From Parapedobacter lycopersici_A (GTDB taxonomy: Bacteria; Bacteroidota; Bacteroidia; Sphingobacteriales; Sphingobacteriaceae), in assembly GCF_040395035.1 (NCBI RefSeq), contig NZ_JBEBRB010000005.1:1-64000 (forward strand): a stretch of 64,000 nt of DNA, written 5' to 3'. Shown here piece after piece: positions 16,477-24,971 of the stretch. The position numbers were made by a program, and so were the translations under genes. The stretch's first letter is position 1. Each line of letters opens with the position of its first letter. Below the pieces are notes generated by a model. It had not been told where the DNA came from. It saw only the letters and a program-made list of their open reading frames with translations, and ran no database searches.

Positions 16477-16944
16477 ATGAAAGCTTGTTCCTTCATTTTT
16501 ATCAGTGTTTGGCTCTTTCTTGCCTGCCAGAACGGCACGACAAACCGGGGTGACAACACCGGCCAGTCAGCGGAGCGGCAGACCCTGCCGGACTCGGAGC
16601 AGAAGCGTTGTTTCATCCGGCTCGACGGCAATCAACAACAGGACTCCACTTACCTGCAGTTGGCTATCCGCGGAGAAACGGTCAGTGGCACGTACAACTA
16701 CATCCCTTACGAAAAGGATGCCCGGCGCGGCACGGTACTGGGCACCCTGGATATGGACACCCTTAACCTGGTTTGGACATTTAAACAGGAGGGGATGCAG
16801 GATACCATGCGCGTAGTCTTCCTGTTCGACGGCGAAAAATTACTTCGGAAGTCATTCTCCGTAGACACGGTAACCGGCCGGCTGGTTACGCTGGATGGCA
16901 GTCAGTTCTCCGAAGTCTATGAACCCGTCGACTGTTCGCAATAG
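16477..16944 (+). CDS. Small lipoprotein of unknown function
   Basis: A 155-residue protein with a lipoprotein signal (FLACQ, cysteine 17), a Thr/Asn/Gln-rich linker, and a compact beta-rich domain (GETVSGTYNYIPYEKDARRG, then GTLDMDTLNLVWTF). Such small DPBB/lipocalin-like lipoproteins are common in Bacteroidota; no specific family was recognised. The last 28 nt overlap the 3' end of the convergent HEPN gene. It follows the sulfatase by 98 nt and may be co-transcribed with it. Confidence 0.75.
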   Translation: MKACSFIFISVWLFLACQNGTTNRGDNTGQSAERQTLPDSEQKRCFIRLDGNQQQDSTYLQLAIRGETVSGTYNYIPYEKDARRGTVLGTLDMDTLNLVWTFKQEGMQDTMRVVFLFDGEKLLRKSFSVDTVTGRLVTLDGSQFSEVYEPVDCSQ

Positions 16945-17828
16945 GCTTGTTGGTGTTCCGCCGGGCCGTCTGCACCGGTATAACGCTCCATCGTTTTTAT
17001 CCGCTGGTTGCACCGATCACCAATGGCCCGCAGCAATATGCCCGCGCGCTGGTATAGCGCCCATGCCTGTTCTTCCCGCACCTCAAATACCGCGGCATAC
17101 CGGCAATCGATATAACTCCCCTTTAGAAGATTAAACAGCGCCCTTTCATCGGGGCTATTGCGAGGAAACAGCGTGGCTATCTCCGGAATGAGGCTACTGC
17201 ACAACTTTAACATCCACGCCAGGTTATGGGTATTGGAACCGATGTGCAAGAGCACCTTGATCACCGCTTTACACGCTTGTTCGATGGTTTGGTGTACCAT
17301 GAATACGGCCATACTGAAGTTACTGTCCATCAGGCAATAGGCGGCGCAATCCATAAACTGGCAGCCGGTGTTAAACCACCTCCGCCATTCCCGTCGCATG
17401 TTTTGCAGCCAGGTATTATGGCAAACGTAACCCAGCCGTCTTGGCAGCTTTACGCCACGGCAATACAGCAGTGTACCTTGACTGAAGACCTGATTTATAA
17501 AAGGGTCGCCTGTCTCCAGCAGCGACATCGCCTCCCTACAGGGCATCGCTACCGTGATGTATTGGTGCTGCGAATTGCTGAGGTTGTTGGCCTGGTTCCG
17601 GATTTCATTTACGCACCGGGACTCTTCATCGCGATAAATCAGCAGCAGGTCAGCCTGAAACCACAACACCCGTGTCGGCGGTGCAAAACAATGGGTATAT
17701 ATGGATTGACGCTGCTGCAAGGCAAAGCAAAACAGGTATGCGGTTGCAACGCGGGCGGTGATCGTTTCAATAAACTGTTTCAGCGCTTTCTGCTGTGCTT
17801 CGTGGAGTTCTGTCAATGTAATGTCCAT
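16917..17828 (-). CDS. HEPN-domain protein B (Cys-rich, MNT-like N-terminus)
   Basis: A 303-residue protein. The C-terminal half (about 165-285) reads as a HEPN helical bundle: AVFMVHQTIEQACKAVIKV, then HNLAWMLKL and the closing helix LLKGSYIDCRYAAVF. The N-terminal half (about 1-140) resembles a degenerate nucleotidyltransferase fold: the usual GS motif is gone and only LWFQADLLLIY hints at the acidic strand. There are 14 cysteines, many more than in its neighbour. It follows paralogue A by 10 nt, so the two are co-transcribed. HEPN proteins are often RNases of toxin-antitoxin or defence modules; the R-x4-6-H RNase motif is not evident here, so catalysis is doubtful. Confidence 0.72.
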   Translation of the reverse strand: MDITLTELHEAQQKALKQFIETITARVATAYLFCFALQQRQSIYTHCFAPPTRVLWFQADLLLIYRDEESRCVNEIRNQANNLSNSQHQYITVAMPCREAMSLLETGDPFINQVFSQGTLLYCRGVKLPRRLGYVCHNTWLQNMRREWRRWFNTGCQFMDCAAYCLMDSNFSMAVFMVHQTIEQACKAVIKVLLHIGSNTHNLAWMLKLCSSLIPEIATLFPRNSPDERALFNLLKGSYIDCRYAAVFEVREEQAWALYQRAGILLRAIGDRCNQRIKTMERYTGADGPAEHQQAYCEQSTGS

Positions 17829-17838
17829 TGTAAAGGGC

Positions 17839-18735
17839 TTATGTGGTTTTATAGGAAACTTCCCCTGTTTTGAGCTGCTGGATCCGTCCGCGGCAATGGG
17901 TGTCTGCCGCGTCGACGATCCGTGTCACAAGCTCGGTCAACGCGGTTACCTGCTGTGGACTGGCTTCAAAGGTTTCTTTATACTGGGCATCCCCAAAACC
18001 CTTTGACAGGAGTTCATAAAGCTGTGCGTCTTCGTCCGCTTTCCGGGGCAGCGCCAGCGATAAATGCGGAACCAATGTTTCCATGAGCCGCTGTAACCGG
18101 TTCAGGTGCTGCGCGTTGGTGCGGTAACCAACCATTACCCGAAGCGTGCCGCAATAAGCGTGCTGGATCGCCTGATGGAGCATATACACCGAGAGGTGGA
18201 ATAAGCCGTTGGTTGCATAGAAATCTGCGCCAAGCAAAAACCCGTTTGCCAACCCATGCCATTTATTCCAGAAATGTTCCCGGCGGCTGATCCGTGTGAC
18301 GATAGGCCGCCCCTCTCCCCCGGGGTGGAACGGAATAGCACCCCTGTCATAAAGCAGTGTGCCCTTTCGGCATACGGTGGTAAAAAAAGTACTACCTTCC
18401 CGCAATGCGGAATTTACCTCGTCCATGGTATGCACGATCACGATTACCTCCGCTTCCGGCTTAACGGCATCTTCCACCTGTTGCTGTAACACAGCATTGC
18501 TGACCGTCTGTGGCTCAGCGGGAACTAACAGTAGATGATAGCTGCTGGTCGCATTGCTGGCATGTACCTCATCTGCAAAACAGCTTTTTCTTACCGTTTG
18601 ATGGCTGACACTGCCGAAGCAAATGATTTTTTCCACGTTCACAGTCCGAAGGACATCACGCAACCGACTGAATTCGGTATTTAACGGCCGTTGGCCATGC
18701 TCCGGCGTAGCTTTTTGATGAATTAATGTTTCCAT
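17839..18735 (-). CDS. HEPN-domain protein A (MNT-like N-terminus)
   Basis: A 298-residue paralogue of the next gene. The N-terminus keeps a GS motif (IICFGSVSHQ) of nucleotidyltransferases but the D-x-D is replaced by YHLLLV. The C-terminal HEPN bundle is clear: GLFHLSVYMLHQAIQHAYCG, AQHLNRLQRLME and LLSKGFGDAQYKETF. It is transcribed away from an HTH/S24-like regulator across a 108-bp gap that holds a palindrome, so that regulator is a likely controller. The role is unknown; an abortive-infection, toxin-antitoxin or nucleotide-sensing module is possible. Confidence 0.72.
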   Translation of the reverse strand: METLIHQKATPEHGQRPLNTEFSRLRDVLRTVNVEKIICFGSVSHQTVRKSCFADEVHASNATSSYHLLLVPAEPQTVSNAVLQQQVEDAVKPEAEVIVIVHTMDEVNSALREGSTFFTTVCRKGTLLYDRGAIPFHPGGEGRPIVTRISRREHFWNKWHGLANGFLLGADFYATNGLFHLSVYMLHQAIQHAYCGTLRVMVGYRTNAQHLNRLQRLMETLVPHLSLALPRKADEDAQLYELLSKGFGDAQYKETFEASPQQVTALTELVTRIVDAADTHCRGRIQQLKTGEVSYKTT

Positions 18736-18790
18736 AGTTTAGGGTATTTTAGTAGTTTTGGTTTACGGTATCAGAAGTACACGAACAAAT

Positions 18791-18810
18791 ATAGTATCTT
18801 TTGATATTAT
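18791..18810. promoter_or_regulatory. Candidate operator (imperfect palindrome)
   Basis: ATAGTATC-TTTT-GATATTAT: two 8-nt arms with one mismatch around 4 nt, in the 108-bp AT-rich gap between the HEPN operon and the divergent regulator. Its size fits a dimeric HTH repressor site. No binding evidence is available. Confidence 0.45.
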
Positions 18811-18843
18811 CTCCAATTTTTTGGTTATAATTTTACTCATCAA

Positions 18844-19554
18844 TTGAAAAACCTTGATCTACAATCTGAAAAAGTCGGCGAACGCCTGAAATCGATCCGG
18901 AATTCGTTAGGATTAACGGTAGAGGAATTCTATCGCCCCGTGATGAAAAGTTTCAATAATGGTTCCTCGATTGAAAACAATAAGCGTCGCCTAGGGAAAA
19001 GACTCGCAAAAGATATTATCGATTATTACCGGATTAATCCTAAATTTCTTGCAACCGGCGAAGGTGAGATGTTACAAAAGGGACGGCGACGCCCCGTCGA
19101 CTCCGGACCACAGACCCAGTCGTCCGAAGCCGTTGAAGCACCTGTCCCGTATTATAACCTTCGTCCGGGCGAGCTGCAGCAGCGGCCACCCGCCGACATC
19201 TTTGCAGATAGTACTCCCGAGTATTATGTCAATTATCGACCGCTCAACGATTGCACCGCCTACCTGCCTGTATATGGCAACAGCATGTTTCCGCTTTTCA
19301 ACAGCGGGGAGGTTATCGCGGTTAAGGAGGTGGTCAATCCCGACATCATCCTATGGGGTGAAGCCTATTTGGTCGTTACCCACGAACAAGCAAACAACAT
19401 GATTGCCATCCGGCTGCTTCACGAACACCACGACCCCGAAAAAATTATTCTCCGTGCTTCAAACCCAGAATATAAAGGTGACATTGTAATCCGCCGGACG
19501 GCCATCAAAACGTTATATTTAATAAAAGGCAAGGTTACGCGATATCAACTGTAA
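18844..19554 (+). CDS. HTH / S24 (LexA-CI-like) family regulator, likely non-cleaving
   Basis: A 236-residue protein with an N-terminal XRE-like helix-turn-helix (about 8-75) and a C-terminal S24 peptidase-like fold (about 130-236). The nucleophile position S147 is kept in VYGNSMFPLF, but the general-base lysine of LexA/CI proteins falls on R190 in MIAIRLLHE, so self-cleavage seems unlikely. The start is TTG at 18844; the next ATG (18942) would remove part of the HTH. It faces the HEPN operon across a palindrome and probably represses it and itself (inference). The AT-rich 5' region differs from its GC-richer neighbours. Confidence 0.82.
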   Translation: MKNLDLQSEKVGERLKSIRNSLGLTVEEFYRPVMKSFNNGSSIENNKRRLGKRLAKDIIDYYRINPKFLATGEGEMLQKGRRRPVDSGPQTQSSEAVEAPVPYYNLRPGELQQRPPADIFADSTPEYYVNYRPLNDCTAYLPVYGNSMFPLFNSGEVIAVKEVVNPDIILWGEAYLVVTHEQANNMIAIRLLHEHHDPEKIILRASNPEYKGDIVIRRTAIKTLYLIKGKVTRYQL

Positions 19555-19572
19555 GCCTGCATTTCCCCGGCA

Positions 19573-20937
19573 CTAAAGTGTCGCAATACGCCACGTCTTG
19601 GGATAATAGTTATTCACGCGGTTGGGCATCAGCTTCATCCATCCCAAGGAAGCTCCGTTGTAATCAGCTATCGCCCACCCGGTATATCCCTTTGGATTGA
19701 TCGCCGTGCTAAGGCTGCCTTTACGGAGGTAATCCAGCGCCTGTGTGCGGTCCAGGGAAATCCGGGGTATATCGGGGTGCAGTTCGGTGTTCATGGCGAG
19801 ATCATGATGGGGAACGACCGCTCCCTTGACGAGCTTACCCACACAGGTTCCGGCATGCCGGATATATAGCATCCGCTGCAACATTTCGAGATCTTCGCGT
19901 CGTTCCACCGGGAAAACAAATAGGTCATCGCCCAGATTAAACGTCGTGAAACGGGCGGGCGATACCAGCCACTTTTTCAGCACATTCAGGCCGGGGGCTT
20001 CAGCCGCTTTCACTCTTCGTCTATCTGCTACCGGTGTCTCCGCCACTTTACGGAATGCGGCAAGGAAAAAGCCCTCGCCACGAAGCCGGTGTGGATAAAA
20101 ACGATAGCCAGGGCAGTTCCATTTAGCAGAGTATGTCTGCTCAACGCCCCATTCCGCGGCCAGCGGAATGGCAACCGGCGCCATGCCCTGTTCTTCACAC
20201 AGCCAGTCGGCTACCTCTTCATTCTCTTCGGCAGAGTAGGAACATGTCGAATAGAGCAGCACCCCTCCCGTTTTTAATGCTGGCAAACTATCCGCCAGAA
20301 TACGCCGTTGCCGTTCGCTGCATAGCTGCACCATGGCCTCCGACCATTCATCGACAACCGCCTGATCCTTTCTGAACATCCCCGAACCGGAACACGGCGC
20401 ATCCACCAGCATCAGGTCCGCGTAACCGGGCAGCCTGCCGAAAGCAGACGGGTCGTTTTGGGTAACTACCGTATTTGTATGCCCCCAACGTACCAGGTTG
20501 TCCGCCAGCACATGGGCGCGCGATTTAATCGGTTCGTTGGCAATGAGTAAGCTATCGGGATGCAGGTAAGTACGAAGCAGCGTGCTTTTCCCTCCCGGCG
20601 CGGCACACAGGTCCACTGCGATCACCGGCTGGGTATGCAATGCGAGAGCCTGTACCGCGTGTGCCACAAACATGGATGAGGCCTCCTGAACGTAGTAACA
20701 TCCAGCATGAAACAGTGGGTCAAGGGTAAATACAGGCCGCTCCGGCAAATAATATCCGGTGTCACACCAGGGCACCTGCTCAAGTGTTCCGGTGTCGGGC
20801 CCTTGGGGCTTCCCCGGGTTTACCCGGATGGAAACCGGCGTTGCGCCTAGCGCATGTACCTGCTCAAAGGCTGCGGTGTCAAAACCAGCCTGGGTGCCCA
20901 ATTTACGTACTAACGGCGGTGGGATAATGTGGCTCAT
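19573..20937 (-). CDS. rRNA (cytosine-C5)-methyltransferase, RsmF/NSUN type
   Basis: A 454-residue NOL1/NOP2/Sun methylase. The SAM site is VDLCAAPGGKS; the two catalytic cysteines are in DAPCSGSGMFRKD and STCSY. A C-terminal RsmF-like RNA-binding part with TGWAIADYNGASLGWMK is present, which points to the RsmF (YebU) branch rather than RsmB. It methylates C5 of a cytosine in 16S rRNA or a tRNA; the exact target is not visible. It lies 21 nt downstream of idi on the same strand. Confidence 0.88.
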   Translation of the reverse strand: MSHIIPPPLVRKLGTQAGFDTAAFEQVHALGATPVSIRVNPGKPQGPDTGTLEQVPWCDTGYYLPERPVFTLDPLFHAGCYYVQEASSMFVAHAVQALALHTQPVIAVDLCAAPGGKSTLLRTYLHPDSLLIANEPIKSRAHVLADNLVRWGHTNTVVTQNDPSAFGRLPGYADLMLVDAPCSGSGMFRKDQAVVDEWSEAMVQLCSERQRRILADSLPALKTGGVLLYSTCSYSAEENEEVADWLCEEQGMAPVAIPLAAEWGVEQTYSAKWNCPGYRFYPHRLRGEGFFLAAFRKVAETPVADRRRVKAAEAPGLNVLKKWLVSPARFTTFNLGDDLFVFPVERREDLEMLQRMLYIRHAGTCVGKLVKGAVVPHHDLAMNTELHPDIPRISLDRTQALDYLRKGSLSTAINPKGYTGWAIADYNGASLGWMKLMPNRVNNYYPKTWRIATL

Positions 20938-20958
20938 GCGGTCTTTCGAGGTTAAGTG

Positions 20959-21486
20959 CTATAATGTATGGTCTTCCACGTATGCAAAAACGCGGCGATA
21001 GCTGTGTTTAAACCACGCGGTAAACCGTTGGGGCTGCGCAGCAACCCAACGCTCGATTTCCCCAAGGCTAGCCCATCGGAAATCAGCGGCTTCATCCGGA
21101 TTAAGGATAGGATCCTGATCACTGTACGCCACAAGCACGTGGTCGATCTCATGCTCAACCAGTCCACCGCCAACCGATGCCCGGTAACGGAAGGTAAAAG
21201 CCGGAACCAATGCAGCCTGTAGTCCCATTTCCTCGTCCAGTCGCCGGGTAGCTGCCGTAATCGTAGTTTCATCCGGACGCGGATGGCTGCAACATGTGTT
21301 CGTCCACAACCCCGCGCTGTGGTATTTATGCAGGGCCCGTTGCTGCAATAGTAATCGCTTTTCCCGGTCGAACATAAATACGCTGAATGCCCGGTGGAGA
21401 AGTCCCTGCCTATGTGCGTCCATTTTTTCCATGGAGCCAATAGCCTGATCCTGCTCATCCACTAATATGACATTTTCGAGGGGCAT
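20959..21486 (-). CDS. idi: Isopentenyl-diphosphate delta-isomerase, type 1
   Basis: A 175-residue Nudix-fold isomerase that interconverts isopentenyl and dimethylallyl diphosphate. The catalytic Cys is in WTNTCCSHPRPDET, and the metal-binding EEMGL and the HEIDHVLVA region fit type 1 Idi. AAAGGAAA before the ATG is one of the better ribosome sites in this window. Idi is not essential where the MEP pathway makes both isomers and may serve carotenoid or menaquinone supply. It sits 21 nt downstream of an unknown 437-residue gene and may share its transcript. Confidence 0.95.
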   Translation of the reverse strand: MPLENVILVDEQDQAIGSMEKMDAHRQGLLHRAFSVFMFDREKRLLLQQRALHKYHSAGLWTNTCCSHPRPDETTITAATRRLDEEMGLQAALVPAFTFRYRASVGGGLVEHEIDHVLVAYSDQDPILNPDEAADFRWASLGEIERWVAAQPQRFTAWFKHSYRRVFAYVEDHTL

Positions 21487-21507
21487 CGTTTCCTTTATTT
21501 ATGCTGC

Positions 21508-22821
21508 TTATACGGTTTTCACATGCCGTTCATCGTAGTTCTCAATATCGATAATGTAATTATTCTTAATGAGAAAATCAAAAAGCGGACGCGCTTCATC
21601 AGATACCGGCATATTCCGTGTCGTGATAATCTGATTATCCTTCTTGTTGAGGTACGGATAGGCATACAGTTTCACGTTTTTACTGAACAACCCGCTAATG
21701 TAAGCCAGCAACTCGTCGGTATAGATTGCTTTATTATATTGGTCTGAGTTAAAAATATTCCGCAGGTTGGATATGTTCGTGGATATTCCCACATTGCTGG
21801 GTTTGAATTGTGACAGGTATTCCGCCAGGTAATGGTTCCGTGTGAAATTGGATACCAGCACATGGTTGCCCGTGCCGCACAGGTATTCCGCACGTTCGGC
21901 AAAATAAACCAGGTCCTCGTGGCTCAGCACCGGGTTTTCATCCAGTGCGTTACTCATTAGCACCTCAATCATTACCACCAAGTTGCTGTCCTGAATATGG
22001 AGGTTTCGCTTAAATTGCTCGACAGCCAAGTTAAACAGGTCAAAATTCGGATTGGATTTCTGCCGATACTTCGTCCGGAGAATCATGATGTCCTTTTTAT
22101 AAAGGAAATCCTTGCTTTGGTAAGCCGAGCCCTCGGGATTAAAGATAGCTGCTTTGGAAAAACCTTTTGCAATCAGGTATAGGTTGATCAGGCGCTCATT
22201 TACTTTCTCGAATACCGGACCGCTTACCTTCACCAGGTCGATTTCCACCGATCCGGGCGACAGGTTGTCAACCAGCGATTCGATCATCGTCTGCACATCC
22301 TGCATATAGAAGTATGCGGCAAACACCAGGTTTACACCCAGAATACCCAATACTTTCTGCTGCACCGAGTTATCACTGTCCAACAACCGCACGTGGAAAA
22401 TAATATCATTGGGGGCACTCCCAGCCTCGTGCTGGAAACGAATGCCGATCCAGCCATGGGGGTCGTTTGTTTTGCTAAAATTGAGCGCCGCTACCGTATC
22501 GGCAAAAGCAAAAAGACGCCTTCCCTGATATTTCTCGGCGGTAAGCCGTTCGGTAAGCAGGTTATATTCGTGTTCCAGCATTTTTCGCAGCCGCGACCGG
22601 CTTACATACCTGCCCGACCCCTCCACGCCATAGATGGCGTCGCTGAACGTCATATCGTATGCCGACATGGTCTTCGCAATGGTGCCCGATGCCGCCCCGG
22701 CATTAAAAAAATTCCGGGCGACTTCCTGTCCGGCACCTATTTCCGCAAATGTTCCGTAAATTTCTTCGCTTAGGTTGATCCGCAGGGCCTTCCGCTTCGT
22801 TTCAAAAATTTCTCTCGCCAT
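21508..22821 (-). CDS. Conserved protein of unknown function (437 aa)
   Basis: I do not recognise the family with certainty. The protein is 437 residues, without signal peptide or membrane helices, acidic/basic mixed and helix-rich. It contains ARNFFNAGAASGTIAKTMSAYDM near the start, a GVEGSGRYVSR loop, and a C-terminal alpha/beta part with NHVLVSNFTRNHYLAEYLSQ. It lies back to back with kbl (69 bp, two facing promoters), an arrangement that may reflect shared control. ATG 22821 follows a TATCTTTG element by 4 nt; the longer frame to 22851 runs through that element. Confidence 0.7.
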   Translation of the reverse strand: MAREIFETKRKALRINLSEEIYGTFAEIGAGQEVARNFFNAGAASGTIAKTMSAYDMTFSDAIYGVEGSGRYVSRSRLRKMLEHEYNLLTERLTAEKYQGRRLFAFADTVAALNFSKTNDPHGWIGIRFQHEAGSAPNDIIFHVRLLDSDNSVQQKVLGILGVNLVFAAYFYMQDVQTMIESLVDNLSPGSVEIDLVKVSGPVFEKVNERLINLYLIAKGFSKAAIFNPEGSAYQSKDFLYKKDIMILRTKYRQKSNPNFDLFNLAVEQFKRNLHIQDSNLVVMIEVLMSNALDENPVLSHEDLVYFAERAEYLCGTGNHVLVSNFTRNHYLAEYLSQFKPSNVGISTNISNLRNIFNSDQYNKAIYTDELLAYISGLFSKNVKLYAYPYLNKKDNQIITTRNMPVSDEARPLFDFLIKNNYIIDIENYDERHVKTV

Positions 22822-22825
22822 GGCG

Positions 22826-22833
22826 CAAAGATA
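22826..22833 (-). promoter_or_regulatory. -7 element of the 437-aa gene
   Basis: TATCTTTG on the minus strand, 4 nt before the ATG at 22821. It faces away from the kbl promoter at 22867-22874; the two -7 elements are only 33 bp apart, so their RNA-polymerase sites must overlap. Confidence 0.65.
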
Positions 22834-22866
22834 AAAATTTATGACCACCATCTATTTACTAAAGGT

Positions 22867-22874
22867 TACCTTTG
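22867..22874 (+). promoter_or_regulatory. -7 element of kbl
   Basis: TACCTTTG, exact consensus, 16 nt before the ATG at 22891. Confidence 0.65.
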
Positions 22875-22890
22875 TAGAAACCAATTGCTT

Positions 22891-24078
22891 ATGTATAACA
22901 CCTTAAAACCCCTGTTGCAGCAGGAGCTGCAGCAGATCAGGGACGCCGGATTATATAAGGAAGAACGGGTGATTGTAAGTCCCCAAGGGGCAAGCATCCA
23001 ACTGGAGGGCGGAGACAGCGCTATCAATTTCTGCGCAAATAACTATCTTGGACTTTCGTCACACCCGACGGTCATTGAGGCGGCGAAAAACGCATTGGAC
23101 ACGCATGGTTACGGATTATCGTCTGTCCGCTTCATTTGCGGCACACAGGATATCCACAAAACGCTGGAAAAGAAGCTGTCATCTTTCCTCGGCACCGAGG
23201 ACACGATACTTTATGCCGCGGCGTTCGATGCCAACGGCGGTGTCTTTGAACCGCTGTTTGGTGCTGAAGATGCCATCATTTCGGACGAGCTTAACCACGC
23301 TTCTATCATTGATGGTGTACGCCTTTGCAAAGCACAGCGGTTCCGGTACCGGAACTGTGACATGGCCGACCTTGAAGTGCAGCTACGGTCAGCGACAGGG
23401 GCGCGCCACCGCATCATCGTCACCGACGGTTCCTTTTCCATGGATGGTCGCATTGCCCCGCTGGACAAAATATGCGACCTGGCGGACCAGTACGACGCAC
23501 TGGTCATGGTCGACGATTCCCATAGCACGGGTTTCATCGGTGAGCATGGGCGCGGTACACCTGAACTACATGGTGTCATGGGCCGCGTGGACATCATCAC
23601 CGGTACACTGGGCAAAGCGCTGGGTGGTGCATCCGGTGGCTTTACATCCGGCAGGAAGGAAATCATCGCACTTTTACGCCAACGCTCACGGCCCTACCTG
23701 TTTTCCAACACCCTGGCGCCGGCTATCGCGGGCGCATCCATTGCAGTGCTGGACCTCCTAAGCGAAACAACTGCACTCCGGGATAAGCTGGAGCACAACA
23801 CACGTTACTTTCGCGAAAAAATGGCTGCCGCGGGGTTTGATATTAAACCGGGTACGCACCCGATAGTTCCCGTGATGTTGTACGATGCTGTCCTTGCACA
23901 GCAGTTTGCCGCCGACATGCTGAAAGAAGGAATTTATGTAATTGGTTTTTATTTTCCCGTTGTGCCCAAGGGCCAGGCACGCATACGCGTCCAGTTGTCG
24001 GCAGCACATCATCAGGATCACCTCGACCGCGCTGTGGCAGCGTTTATAAAGGTAGGCAAAGCCCTGGGAGTAATCTAA
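22891..24078 (+). CDS. kbl: Glycine C-acetyltransferase (2-amino-3-ketobutyrate CoA ligase)
   Basis: A 395-residue PLP enzyme of the alpha-oxoamine synthase family. It converts 2-amino-3-ketobutyrate plus CoA to glycine and acetyl-CoA in threonine breakdown. The PLP lysine is in GTLGKALGGASGG, with VDDSHSTGFIGEHGRGTPEL upstream; the N-terminal NFCANNYLGLSSHP is diagnostic. No threonine dehydrogenase is next to it. In some Bacteroidota, related paralogues act as serine palmitoyltransferase, but the sequence motifs here fit Kbl. The frame opens at TTG 22885; ATG 22891 is preferred. Confidence 0.93.
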   Translation: MYNTLKPLLQQELQQIRDAGLYKEERVIVSPQGASIQLEGGDSAINFCANNYLGLSSHPTVIEAAKNALDTHGYGLSSVRFICGTQDIHKTLEKKLSSFLGTEDTILYAAAFDANGGVFEPLFGAEDAIISDELNHASIIDGVRLCKAQRFRYRNCDMADLEVQLRSATGARHRIIVTDGSFSMDGRIAPLDKICDLADQYDALVMVDDSHSTGFIGEHGRGTPELHGVMGRVDIITGTLGKALGGASGGFTSGRKEIIALLRQRSRPYLFSNTLAPAIAGASIAVLDLLSETTALRDKLEHNTRYFREKMAAAGFDIKPGTHPIVPVMLYDAVLAQQFAADMLKEGIYVIGFYFPVVPKGQARIRVQLSAAHHQDHLDRAVAAFIKVGKALGVI

Positions 24079-24084
24079 TCCGGT

Positions 24085-24966
24085 TTACGAACCAGTTGAT
24101 AGGCTTTTCCTGAATGCTTCGGGGGTATTTCCGCTGTATTTTTTGAAAAACTTGGTAAAATAGGAATTGTCCTTAAAGTTCAGCTCATAGGCAATGGCCG
24201 AAATAGAAAGTCTGGGATTGATTAACAGCCGCTTCGCTTCCAGTAGAATGCGGTTACGTATCACTTCACCTGCAGAAATCCCAAGGATATCTGAACAAAG
24301 TGCATTTAAATGATTCGGCGTTATGTACAGCATCTGCGCATAATCTTTTGGATGCCTGTGCTGGATAAAATACTTATCCACCAGCCGCTGAAAATTACGC
24401 AGTACGGTATGCTTATAATCGCGGGCCGGACTTTGTCCTGACGAGCTTAGCCCTGCTGCATTGAGCAATACCTGTAGCGCAAGGACCCTTATCTTGTCAA
24501 AATTAATTGGATTAATCGATTCCCTCAGCGCAACCATTTCGTCAAAAAGGGCCGTTGTCTGCGACTGAAGCCCCGTTGGGAAATGGACAACACATGCCGT
24601 TGCCTGTCCCTGAAAAAAGGGGAATTCATCAATGTAATCGGGTCGCAATAGAAACGACTGGAAAAAAGAGGCCGAAAAGTTAAATGCATATCCCGTGGCC
24701 TGATCCGCCTGAAACTCCCAATGATGCACCTGCCCGGGCGCCATGAAATAAATCTGCCCCGACTCCACTTCAAAACGATGAAAATCGATGAAATGTGTGC
24801 CCGAACCCCCGGTAAAATATACCGCATGATAAAACGAATGGCGGTGGGGAGTGTAGAGTTTATGCCGATGAGCAGCAATATATTGCTCCAGCGGCATCAC
24901 GAGCATACCCTGGTGGCTCACATCAAAACCCGTAATATCATATACCGGATAACTCGTCGCTGCCAT
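24085..24966 (-). CDS. AraC family transcriptional regulator
   Basis: A 293-residue protein with an N-terminal cupin sensing domain (about 30-130, with HRHSFYHAVYFTGGSG and APGQVHHWEF) and two C-terminal HTH motifs (about 190-290, ISAIAYELNFKDNSYFTKFFKKYSGNTPEAFRKS). It should bind a small ligand, often a sugar or aromatic compound, and activate a nearby gene; the target is unclear. Its 3' end is 6 nt from the convergent kbl stop. ATG 24966 is preceded by TATATTTA by 5 nt; ATG 24984 is an alternative. Confidence 0.9.
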   Translation of the reverse strand: MAATSYPVYDITGFDVSHQGMLVMPLEQYIAAHRHKLYTPHRHSFYHAVYFTGGSGTHFIDFHRFEVESGQIYFMAPGQVHHWEFQADQATGYAFNFSASFFQSFLLRPDYIDEFPFFQGQATACVVHFPTGLQSQTTALFDEMVALRESINPINFDKIRVLALQVLLNAAGLSSSGQSPARDYKHTVLRNFQRLVDKYFIQHRHPKDYAQMLYITPNHLNALCSDILGISAGEVIRNRILLEAKRLLINPRLSISAIAYELNFKDNSYFTKFFKKYSGNTPEAFRKSLSTGS

Positions 24967-24971
24967 TTGGG

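Noticed and set aside
15972..16631. 219-codon minus-strand frame opposite the end of the sulfatase gene
   Set aside because: The sulfatase is continuous there. The antisense product is Arg/Pro-rich, typical of a GC-driven shadow.
17226..17873. 215-codon open frame on the plus strand opposite the HEPN genes
   Set aside because: It lies fully antisense to two genes with recognisable domains, and its product shows no signal, domain or sensible composition.
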